A stretch of DNA of 64,000 nucleotides from Kalaharituber pfeilii. Taxonomy: Eukaryota > Ascomycota > Pezizomycetes > Pezizales > Pezizaceae. The DNA lies in contig WHUZ01000004.1 of NCBI GenBank assembly GCA_015179045.1, positions 1,860,001 through 1,924,000 of the forward strand, read 5' to 3'. The stretch's first letter is position 1. The number at the start of each line of letters is the position of its first letter. A program made the position numbers and the translations under genes. Of this stretch, positions 1 to 9,765 are shown piece after piece. The notes under the pieces were generated by a model. That model did no database searches. It was not told where the DNA came from and saw only the letters and a program-made list of their open reading frames with translations.

Positions 1-61
1 CTCTGGTCCATATGATTCAATTCTAGTGCAACAAGGGCAACCAGTTTTTACTATTGGTATT

Positions 62-92
<31 letters not shown>

Positions 93-950
93 GCTAGGAC
101 GGGGATTCATAGAGAGGGCGTTAGTAGTGGAAGCGGCATATGTCTCACAACTGGGCGTAATCTGGCGTGAGATTGGTGTAGCGAACAGTCTCTGGCTGAG
201 TGCCCGTTATACTACCTGTACACTTGATGACTAAAACTGTCTAGTCACTTAGCGGCAGGGCCAGACATGAGAAGCCCGGGATATAATCTTTATGAACAGA
301 TACGCTACTTAACTGTGGCCTGAACATATATAAATATGCACGCCTCAGGCGTCGTCAGCGGTGGCTGACGAGCAAGAAGACGTTACCCTAAAACCCGGCG
401 TTAACGTTAATTAGGGCGTACTTACCGGCAGCGCAGTATTATGTTTCTGCACACTCCATGATGCTAGGCTACTGTGGGAGAAAGTGGGGGTACAGTACCA
501 AAAGGGGAAGTAGGATGATTACCGGTAGAGAGAAGAGGAGAAGAGACAAACGACTTGTAGTGGCTGTATCAACTACTGACCAAGCAATGTGACTGACATT
601 TTTACCTATTGTTTGAACCGGAATCAATCCGAAATAAAATTGTACACTGTTAATTGAACCTTTTTTATCTATATAAAGTGTCAGGGCGACATATGCGACA
701 TAGGCGCCTGAGAGGCTGCATAGCGTAGGCAGGCTACATATGCACGGCGATGCGGCGGAAGCTTCTAGCGCATATGCCAACAGAAGCTTCCAGCATGAGA
801 AACTCAAGTATTTAAAGTCTCAGCATAGACCTGAGTGAGAGACCATCATCAATATACTCTACTCTCTCTCTAGGCTTCGTCCACTAGGCTTAAGCTTCGT
901 CCTCTGGGCTCTGTCCTTACATAAAGATACTGCAACTACATTTGAAATTA
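1..950. other. gene-free stretch with TTTA microsatellite
   Basis: A (TTTA)n microsatellite lies at about 58-93. I see no convincing gene. An open frame on the minus strand (about 469-807) has no recognisable domain. The 640-935 part has a TATA-like box (tatataaag near 672) and a pyrimidine-rich leader-like stretch, so it may be old LTR sequence, but no matching ends or target duplication could be fixed. Confidence 0.4.
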
Positions 951-1591
951 AGTCACCATATGCAAGGCAGAAAGCCTATGCACCCCTGGTAAGCACAGGT
1001 TTACGCACAAGTAGTTCAAAAGTTCCACAGTTTAGCTTACCTTATTCACTCCATCATAGTGGGAATACAGCTTCTCATATTTCGAGAGGTAACCCAATAA
1101 AACATACATTTATCCATTGCTGCATCTAATTTGTCAAAGAAATCTGCATACTGCTTCCCAATCTGTTAAAATAATTAGAATCACAACGAAAACTAAGAGT
1201 AGAGAACTAGAGCAGGTACTCATAGTGTAAATTTACATCAATAAAGAAGTGGAATCCCCAATAATGAGAGAGAAATAATCTGGGTTGTACTAGTATTGAA
1301 TGATTATTATCAGGGGCATGTAAATAGTTGTCAGCAACCTGTAAAAAGCCTTTGACCTTGGCTGCATATTTCCGGGTTACACTGCTCTAGTTATGCTAGT
1401 TGTTAAGCTCTACTATCATATCCAATACGCTGTTCCTTGATGCACCCATAAATGCTTTTCACTGTGCATCAGTAAGTGCATTCTGCTATTCTAAAAGTTG
1501 TCCCCGACAAATTTGCCACCATCCGAAAGATTTAGAAGTGCCCTACATGGGACAACCAAATTGTTCCATGAGCTTGTTGGAAGCATAGCTT

Positions 1592-1671
1592 TTTTATTTT
1601 CTATATGGTTACTCGTATGCCGCCCTCGGGGGTACGACGAAATAATTACATAGGAGGTAAAAGCAAAAATA
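1592..1671 (-). mobile_element. 5'-truncated LINE micro-insertion (80 bp)
   Basis: The insert is flanked by perfect 13-bp direct repeats (ggaagcatagctt) at 1579-1591 and 1672-1684. Read on the minus strand it carries the LINE tail seen elsewhere in the window (gggcggcatacgagtaa) plus a little upstream 3'UTR that matches 26,227-26,260. It sits inside the dead NLR copy. Confidence 0.8.
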
Positions 1672-2088
1672 GGAAGCATAGCTTGTGGAGACATTGAGTA
1701 TTTGCGAGATTGTACTGTAATCAGTACAACCATCCACTTTTGTAGAAGCACTATTATTTGGGGCGAGGTGCTGGGAAATGGAATGAGAATTAGAAGGGAC
1801 CGCATTTGGACCACTATAGGTATCGCCAATAAGAGGAGTAGTGGTACTAAACGATGGGGTGGTACTTCATGACCATCAATTTTCTAACTTAGTGAATTCA
1901 AGGAGACACCAGCATGACTTACGCAGTGCCCTGGGGAAAGCTGATAGTAGATGGGGACTGAAGGGAACTCGAGGTCGGCCCCATTGAAGAATCTGGAGGT
2001 TGTTGCAGCGTTACGGCGAAGGCTGCTAACATAATCCTTGAATTTATCTCTGATATTTATCACTGTAGCATCTGGCGGAGTACTATTA

Positions 2089-2427
2089 GCAGTATTCAGA
2101 TTAGACTGTCCCCATATAAAATGAAATCCTGCGGACAAACCAGTTTATCCAAGTTATCCAGTCTGTAGTCTGAGTACCCTCTTGTGAAAATCGGATTTTT
2201 TTGTCAAATTGGAAACCAGTTTTGGGTCCAAAAATCCACCGGTATTTATGCATGCCAGGTCCTGAATACTGCATCGAGGCCCGCAAGATGCATCCTATAT
2301 ATGCAGTTGTTGCGAAAATCAGACCACATTTATTTTGCAAAAAAATGCGAAAATAAACCAGTTTAACTGGTTTATAACATGAAAATACCAGATAAAAGTT
2401 TTGTATGGAGATGACCGGATTTTCCAG
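2089..2427. mobile_element. MITE copy 1, right end missing
   Basis: It begins gcagtattcagattag after a TA and matches the complete copy at 3119-3477 over about 330 bp, then stops near the end without the right inverted repeat. It has inserted between the promoter and the first exon of the dead NLR copy. Confidence 0.75.
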
Positions 2428-2435
2428 TAAGCGGG

Positions 2436-3118
2436 AAATGCAAACAGCCCACTAACAAGGCTGAACGCACATGCGGTAAATGTTCGAGCAACAAATGTTA
2501 TTCACGTGCAGGTAAGTAGTACCTACCTGAGTACAGATCATGCTGATGTACTGAAACTGCACGTACAACTATAGCCATAAGTTATACAACAACTCCGACG
2601 GGACTTAGGCAGCTGAAGCAGACCCTGGTCCCAGTTGTAGCTCATTTTCCTAGCGTAGAAATCTTCAGAGGTAATGTTTGAAATATTCGTCGTTTCATTC
2701 ATCACGAGGAAGCTAGAGGAGAAGAGATTGGATTCAATTAACATTTGGAGGCTATTGATTCTCGCCTAACTTCTAAAATTTCCTTGGGAATCTATGGGCC
2801 GTAAAAATTAAAACAGGTTAAAGTTATTTGCTATGAATAAGAGGATTTATTTTGCTCACTCGGTGATCTTGGGAGCTATGGTTGTATGTACTCTCTATCT
2901 CCAGGATTCCTTCTTCGCTTTTTATCTCAAACTTGCGTACCCATTTGTTTTCTTCACCACTTGGGCGTTTCGTGGTATGAACCGTCGACTTCCTTTTTGG
3001 GCGTGGTTCCTTTTTGGGCGTGGGAGCCGTGTTCACCCTATTGGGGCCTAGTCCTGCATTATTCAGAGATCCTTGTTTCCAGCACAGGTCCGCTGTTCCA
3101 ACTAGGCATTGATCAATA
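2436..3118. other. NLR-copy promoter relic and unassigned DNA
   Basis: Positions 2455-2620 still match the promoter of the intact NLR gene (14,880-15,040). From 2620 to 3118 I see no gene. Overlapping short frames on both strands at 2824-3119 lack any recognisable domain. Confidence 0.5.
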
Positions 3119-3477
3119 GCGGTATTCAGATTAGACTGTCCTCATATACAATGGAATCCGGCGGACAAGCCAGTTTATTCGTTCCGTAGTCTGAGTACCC
3201 TCTTGTGAAAATCGGATTTTTTGTCAAATCGGAAACTGGTTTTGGGTCCAAAAATCCACCGGAATTTATGCACACCAGGTCCTGAATATTGCATCAAGGC
3301 CCGCAAAATGCATCATATATATGCAGTTGTCACATCTGCAAAAAAAACGCGAAAATAAACTGGTTTAACTGGTTTATAACCAGATAAAATTTTGTATGGA
3401 GATGACCAGATTTTCCGGACTTGATAATATTCTGAAATCCGGAAAATCTGGCCAGATTTTTCTAATCTGAATACCGC
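3119..3477. mobile_element. complete 359-bp MITE with TA target duplication
   Basis: The ends are perfect inverted repeats (gcggtattcagattag at 3119, its complement ending at 3477), each flanked by TA. There is no coding capacity. TA duplication and size point to a Tc1/mariner- or pogo-mobilised element, but the helper is not identifiable here. It lies 41 bp upstream of the ATG of the dead gene at 3519. Confidence 0.85.
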
Positions 3478-3518
3478 TATTGTTGGAACCGGAGGATTAC
3501 AGTCCATCATATTGAAAG

Positions 3519-4430
3519 ATGTCGGACAATCCTCCGCCCCCAGCTCGATATGGCCACATCGGCCAAGGTATAGTTCAGTTCGAAAAGTTAACAACTCCAC
3601 ATCTTCTTGAATCCTCCTCCTTCCCATCTCTCAATCACACCCTCTTCCACTCTCAATCGCACCCCCTCCAGTAGCCACAGCAGCAGCATCTCACACCCAC
3701 CCTCCAGCAGCCACAGCAGCAACCCCCTCAGCAGCCCCGCCAACAGCCACTCCAGTAGCCATTCCGACCGCCCTACCAGCAGCTCCTCAGTACCTCCATC
3801 TTACCACTCCGCCCCACTCCACCGTCCCACCGCCCCTTCAACGACCCTTCAACGGTCCCGGCGACAACGTGTTCAACAGCCTCCCCCCTCCTCCGACAAC
3901 CTCAGTTTCGCCGACAACCCGTTCAACATCTCCCCCTCCAGCCCCTCCAGTCTCTCCCCATCATTCTCTGCAGCAGCCACCAGCAGCTCCGCCAGCAGCC
4001 TCCCTGCAACCGTTTCAGCGGCTTCTCCAACAGTCTCCATCAGTCCTCCGCCCGCTTCTCCACCATCTTCCAGCAGCCGCTCAAACAGCCCCTCAGTAAT
4101 AGCCTCTCCCCAACCTCCCTGCCACCGCACTTTTCTGCGTAGTAGGCCGAATACTCCCCATGTGTCTTTTTAATTGATTTCATTTCTTTGCTATTTGCGT
4201 TTTATACCATGGCATCTTTTAGTTATAATTAGTTTGTGGATATACTGGGGTCGTGGGTACATGGGGGGTTCCAGACGGACCAGGACTATAATATGGTCGG
4301 CAGAGGAAGCGTTGCTGAGTTGGGCAGCAAGCTCCAAAGCAAGAGGTACTGTTCCTTTCAAAAACAAGCAAACAACTCGTGGGTATATGAGGATTGCGCG
4401 TCCATGGGGTTCGGTGTAGAAGTGAGTTTT
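3519..4430 (+). pseudogene. Gln/Pro/Ser-rich dead gene with CAG-to-TAG stops
   Basis: From ATG 3519 the frame reads MSDNPPPPARYGHIGQ, then a Gln/Pro-rich tract (LQQPQQQPPQQPRQQPLQ). It is broken only by TAG codons, each preceded by CAG and lying in runs of CAG. Further on, coding sense shifts between frames: NPF-containing peptides (DNVFNSL, ADNPFN) appear in two different frames, so small indels are likely. The 4260-4420 part reads as IIWSAEEALLSWAASSKARGTVPFK, weakly like a Myb/SANT-type helix, before a possible donor (gtgagt, 4423). Function is unknown. CpA-to-TpA changes fit RIP or simple decay. An alternative reading is a low-complexity non-coding CAG/CCT-rich tract. Confidence 0.45.
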
Positions 4431-4439
4431 TGCTACTGC

Positions 4440-5627
4440 TAATAAGGCTAGAATTTTTTTTTAATTGTTTTGATCCACGTTCTGAATTTTTGCCATATCA
4501 TTCTTTCTTTGTCGAGCCATGGGTGACGTGATTTCATGTGTTTTTTGGGGGGTTCTAGATAACGGCTGATTACATCCACATCTGCTCGTTGCAGCAGCAA
4601 GTTGACTGCATCATGGCATCATGACGTCGAGCAGTTGCAATCAAGAGTAGCGTTGCATCGTCATCGTCCTACATATTGACATTCCGGAGGTAACAGAAGG
4701 GAAACACAAAGCGGGTGGAAAGTGACGAAGTACCAAGGACACGTAGTTTTTATAGCAGCTCAACACAGAACAGTAGGGGAGAGTAAATTATGTAGAGAGA
4801 ACAATAGTACGACTAGTAAAAGCGAATAATAGAAGAACAGTGAACAACTGAATTATGCGCACAAAGACCCTCTTTTATAAACAAATCCCCCTGAGAGCTG
4901 CGTCGATACAGCTGTCTAGCGTCTGAAAGCCTAAAAATCGGAGGGACTATATTCTGACGCACGAGGGGCTTTAAGTGAATTGCTATATCTACATGAAAAA
5001 AAAAACAAGGTTTCCAGAGAAGCAAACGTTTCTGACAAAAACCTCAAATAATCCATACTCACACTGTGTAAGAATAAGACAGTCCCGTTTATACTCTTAG
5101 ACTACTCGCCCATCAACTATTTCCCATACTATGCCAAACCCCTAGCTGCCAATGTTGCTCCCTCCGAGTGCACCAGCCAGCACAAACGGAGTTTTTCAAC
5201 CTTACGACCCAACAGATGGAGGATGGAGACAAACAATTCAAATCAGAGATCCCCTCAGTTGGTGCTCCGAATAGAGACTAGCTGATTGACAAATGATACC
5301 AATGTTTGCGTGAGTCTTAGCACGGATTACTGGTAATGTATACTACTAACTAGATGAGTTAGCTTAAATATGAAGGCGCTGAAGATTCTGAGACTGGTGA
5401 TGCTGGCCTAATCTTCCCAGCGAGGACTGGATTGCAGGACAAGTTATCAAGCTCACGCAGGTAAAAAGCAACCTCCCCGCTTCCTATTCAGATTATGCTG
5501 AGGGGTTCAAGTATCACGAGGTGTAGCAATTGAAAATCGACCATCTGGCTGAGAAGGTCGATATTTGATTTAGGGACGTTAATTTAGGGATGTTAAAGAT
5601 GAAATCAAGAGGACTGACCACTGGATA
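4440..5627. other. unassigned, possibly minus-strand LTR remnants
   Basis: No gene is recognisable. On the minus strand around 4880-4700 there is a TATA-like box (tttataaaag) followed by a leader-like pyrimidine-rich stretch, as in an LTR, but I could not define ends. 5150-5600 has short fragments with no frame longer than background. Confidence 0.3.
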
Positions 5628-6422
5628 CAGTCAGACCTTGCTATAATGAACCTCGCTATAGTGAAAACCTTGCTATAATGAACACACCACGCTCTCGGAT
5701 TTCCATCCCAATACAATTTGACCTTGCTATAATGAAATCACACCAAATAGTGTAATGAAAAAAAATCTAGAGGAAGTTATTTTTATCTACATACAAATTG
5801 TTCTTGCTATAATGAAAAGATGCTCATGAAACCCATACAACGCCCCCCTGCTACTGCCTTGCCTCCTGCGCACCAGTGATTCTTGAGCAGCCCAGAAACC
5901 AGCAACTATGTCGCTAAGCACTAGAGGTTGGTTTAAACCAAGTTGTGAGTGTCTGTTGCTTCTGAGTATATTGCTGGTATAATTGTCGCCACTGGCTAGT
6001 AGATATCTCGACTGTTAGAGCTCTGATCACGGAAGTCAATATACAGTGACTTGTGAAACGTCTTGGGGATTGGGCAATATTGGGGCAAGTGTATCATGCA
6101 AGCCTAATCCCCAAGACCTTTACGGGTTACTATACTATTGATTTACTTCTGATTTATATTTTTCTCCCACTATCACTGCTCCTTATATTTCTATTTTCAT
6201 TCCTAATCATCACTACCACCACCGTCCCAAACGAATTGATTTCTTAATGTGGCTATTTCCATTACTAGTAAGTCTTAATTAGTAGCCAAGCTCAAGCAAG
6301 ACTCACGAACTCAGCTGCCAAGACTATATGACTAATTTTCCACAATTTTCTATACTGAAAACCTTGCTATAGTGAAAACCAAGGGCCGAATTTTATGTAT
6401 TCATTATAGCAAGGTCTGACTG
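5628..6422. mobile_element. non-autonomous pogo/Tigger-type element (795 bp)
   Basis: The terminal inverted repeats are cagtcagaccttgctataat at 5628 and the complement ending ctgactg at 6422, flanked by TA on both sides. Subterminal copies of the ccttgctataatgaa motif repeat inside both ends. CAGT-starting ends with a TA duplication are typical of the pogo/Fot1 group. No transposase frame is present. A second, right-truncated copy lies at 34,175-34,650. Confidence 0.85.
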
Positions 6423-7177
6423 TAGTGTTGTTGATTGGCGCAGTAAGTTAAAAAGAAAAAAACATATTTCCATACCGGCTGATGGCGATATTAGTTCATC
6501 TTCGAGGGTAGCTTTGACACTGCGAACTTTTGCAGGCCAGCTCGGAAGAAGTCTTAGTCCTAGGAGGGTAAAGATCCGACCCCGAGGTTCTAACTGGCTT
6601 CGGGATTGCGTTCTTCTAGACTCAATGTCTGCAAATTTCATTTGTGCTTCCCGAGGCTTACGACCTAGCGCGCGAAACTTAATGGCTGTTTCCCCCTGTT
6701 GCATAACTCGAGTCTCCTTTATTCCTCTCCACTGTATAGAGGCTGTTTCTGTGGCTTTGGTATTTTTATCGACTGGTATAGAGGCTCTAGAGTGTGATCG
6801 GCTCGTTATTATTTACTGGTACATTGCTCACAATTCAAACCTCCATCGTCCGTATTCGTTTTATAGCTAGCTATTGGTGATTGAGGATCCCCTATGCACG
6901 GCGTGAGGAGGGAGAAGGCTCAACTACGAGGCTATCGATAGGTGAGGGACGAACGTGACGAAGCACAGAAAGGAGAATAGCGGTGCGCTGCTATCCCTCT
7001 TTCCTGTAGGTCTTTTTCTGCAGGGGAACGCTTCCCTCCGCTTCGTCACCTCGTCAACTATCGCACCGCTCCGGTCCTTGAGGCTACTCCCCCTTCCTCT
7101 CCAGTCCTCCCATTTTCATTCATGCAGTAATATATATATGTAAAATATGACTAATCCCTCGCCCTCTAATAAAATCC
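6423..7177. other. no recognisable gene
   Basis: A minus-strand frame (6393-6704) gives a basic peptide rich in Arg/Lys/Glu that could be a transposase scrap, but no family motif is visible. Nothing else is supported. Confidence 0.3.
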
Positions 7178-7237
7178 CATAACATCTTTTCTGATACCCA
7201 GCATAACACCTTTTCTGATACCCAGCATAACACCTTG
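7178..7237. repeat. 24-bp tandem repeat, about 2.5 copies
   Basis: The unit cataacaccttttctgataccc plus ag repeats at 7178, 7202 and partly 7226. Confidence 0.7.
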
Positions 7238-7380
7238 TCCTGCGAGCCATAATATATTAAACCTGCAGTGCACTCTACTTCGCTTATTCTCAGTAGTTTC
7301 ATGAGACAATTCTCAAGGAAGCAACGACCTATGCTGTGCTTGTTAATCAAGTCAACACCTTCCAGCACAATACTTCACTT

Positions 7381-9000
7381 CTTTTTTTTTGGGAGTGGGG
7401 GTGGGGGGTCCTTACCCATATGCAGCCACTTTGGACTATGACGGGGCGCGACGGACGTGCGTGAAGAACACTATCTCTCCTCAGCTTAACGCCTCTGCCA
7501 CCACCTCCACAAACTCCTTGGGTCTATCCGCCTCTCCCTCCTTCGGCGTCGGCCACCTGTTCAACTCCTCCCATGTCGGGGCCCTCGGACACCTTCATCC
7601 GGTACCCCTCCATCCAGTGCGCTGTTTCATACTCAGCTTCCTCGCACAGCCTGCAGTTGCTTCCCCCCGCCTTCCCAGTCTTCTTGAGCCAGCTTCTACA
7701 TGGTCCCTTCCTTGATGTTAGCTGCTATATCGATATGTGAGACCTCCTCAGCCTCCTTTGCCGCCCAGCGTCTCCACTGCTTTGAATCTCGCCACCAGAT
7801 GTCTGCTCTTCCTCCGCTCTTCCTTCACTAGCTAGCGAGTCTCTCTTCAGTTCCAAACCCCTTCCTGGCATTGGGAAGTTTGCCCCAATCTTAGCTGCCA
7901 CATCTGCCCTCTCACTCTCAATTCTCCAGTGTCTCTTTACTCACATTGTCCCCAACTCCGCTTCAGTGTTTCTCATTGCGCTCCTCAGTCGCTCTGCTGC
8001 CCTAGATGTTTCGCAGAATTCTTCATCCACCAGGCCGCGAATGAGATTTTCACACAGCTGATTATCTATTGCAATTATAGGGACACTACCTCGCTACCTA
8101 GGTTCTCGATTGCTCTTGTCGCTGCTACACTCTCTGTGTCATTGTCTGTCACGAACTCGCCCAGAGCTTGTTACCACCTGTCTCTGGGTAGTTGATGGCG
8201 TATCCTCTTCCTGCTCTAACCCTTGATCGGCTTCCGTCACAGTAAATAATCCTGCCCCTCACTCTCCAGCTCATCTAGCCCCACCTGCCACAATGCCCCT
8301 GGCGCCTCGCTGTCCCGCAATCTGTAGGTCCGGCAGTCAACAATCCCAGCTCCAGCTCCAGCTGCGAATGGTTAGAATCCAATCGACCTCTGTTATTGTC
8401 CGCAGGATGTCTATACATGTTCTCAGGTTCTCAAGTCCTGCTATTGATTCTATTAGTTCTGTACTACCATGGTATGCTCTGTTATCTGGCTTGCTACTCG
8501 ATATTAAATTTCCTCCACTCCCGTTCAATCTTCTGATCACCGACCCACTGCGCCGTCCCCACAACCCTGCTGACCTGACCAGTGACTTATGCAGCTACCT
8601 AAGTTTTCTGCTGCTGCCGAGTCTCATTTGTAGACGCTACAGCAGAGTCTCCCCTCTACGAGGGTCTTCTTGGCCTCATACCTAACTCTCAAGACTGAGA
8701 CGGTCTCATCTACCCCTTTCAGAGCTGCTATATGGAATTCCGCCTTTGCATCTTAACAGCGTCCGCTCCCTTCAAGACCAGCTACTTATAAACTACATTC
8801 ACCAAGTTACAATCTATGCCCTTGCCTGTGCCCAGTAATTTGGACCCCTTAGGCACCCCACAGGACTCGAAACACAGTTTCAACATTCCATGAATAGGGT
8901 TCTGTAGCATGGCGGTGAGTAGCAATTCCGAGGCTTTAAGCATTGAAACTGCTGGGATCGACCCTGCTGCCCAGAAGATTTGAGGCTTCCTTCAGGCTTC
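7381..9000 (-). pseudogene. decayed Tad-like LINE, RNase H and zinc-finger end
   Basis: Read on the minus strand, with stops and shifts, the sequence resembles the C-terminal part of a fungal LINE ORF2. An RNase H start (YCDGSRSRVRAGRGYAI, near 8245) is followed by a decayed RNase H end (ERADVAAKIGA, near 7895) and a knuckle CRLCEEAEYETAHW (near 7650). The element ends at about 7381 with a short poly(T) on the plus strand, i.e. a poly(A) tail. Upstream (8300-9000) weaker traces of the reverse transcriptase end are present. The tail differs from that of the LINE family at 21-26 kb, so this is a separate family. Confidence 0.65.
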
Positions 9001-9765
9001 CAAGGCTAGTCTACTGTAGGTCAATCTGTAACTTCCCAGGCCATAGAGAATGATCTACCTGCAATTGTGCCATCATGGCCACAGTGTCTTGCCAGGTATG
9101 CTAACCCTGAATGTGGCCATCCTGGACAGAGGGAATCGTACATTTCAGTGACCGGCCCTACTAGTACCTGTCTAACCAATGGCCTGCAGGATCTATGTGA
9201 GTACAAAGAGCTCCAGCTATGCAAGGTCAATGCTGCACATTCCTGGCATCAGAGAAATACTGCACATTCCCGTAGCAGCAGGCAACTACATCGCATATCC
9301 ACTCGGCCCGTGCCTATGTACGCTCAATCCTACACATGCCAGCCACTTAGTCTTACAACTATTCACGAGTGGTGAGCTGTAGTCTCGACATCCGACTTTC
9401 TAGCTTGACTCGACTCGGAGAGACTAGGTGACCTGTCTCTTACGCTAGGCACTTGCACATCTGATTCGCTGGTCGCAATCACCGCCAGAATCGTGTACTT
9501 GAGACAGCAGGATTGTAAAGACTGTACATTCATGATCACAAATGTAGATAGAGGAGGTTACAGAGAGAGAGGAATTGAATAGTTTATACAACAGTGGCTT
9601 TGACTTACTAGGGAAATTGTTGCAGTACAAGTTTGTAAGATTAGAAAGTAAATGTTAAGAAAGCGTACGATCCAACATCCAGACAGACTTGCAGACGGAC
9701 CTTGTCATATCGACTATATATGCAGCCGCCTGGCCCCAACCATGCATGTATATTCACTTTAAGTC
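9001..9765. other. 3' flank of the NLR gene, no gene seen
   Basis: No supported coding frame, RNA gene or repeat. It may contain the NLR 3'UTR and terminator, which cannot be placed from sequence alone. Confidence 0.35.

Larger units (their letters stand above)
951..2620 (-). pseudogene. decayed 5'-end duplicate of the NACHT-ankyrin gene
   Basis: The stretch aligns along its length with 13,690-15,050, covering the promoter, exon 1, exon 2, exon 3 and the start of the exon 3-4 intron of the intact NACHT-ankyrin gene. Shared landmarks are the peptide PTSSWNNLVVP, the exon 3 sequence with its flanking splice sites, and the promoter CACGTGCAG box. Homology stops near 951, so NACHT and ankyrin parts are absent. 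The base matching the intact start codon has changed (cat to tat on the plus strand, ATG to ATA). Most differences are C/T or G/A transitions, as in RIP. It is further interrupted by a retroposon (1592-1671) and a MITE (2089-2427). It cannot encode a working protein. It is a segmental duplicate about 12 kb from its source and in the same orientation. Confidence 0.85.

Noticed and set aside
640..935. Possible solo LTR
   Set aside because: TATA-like box and CT-rich stretch are present, but no TG...CA ends with matching 5-bp duplication could be found.
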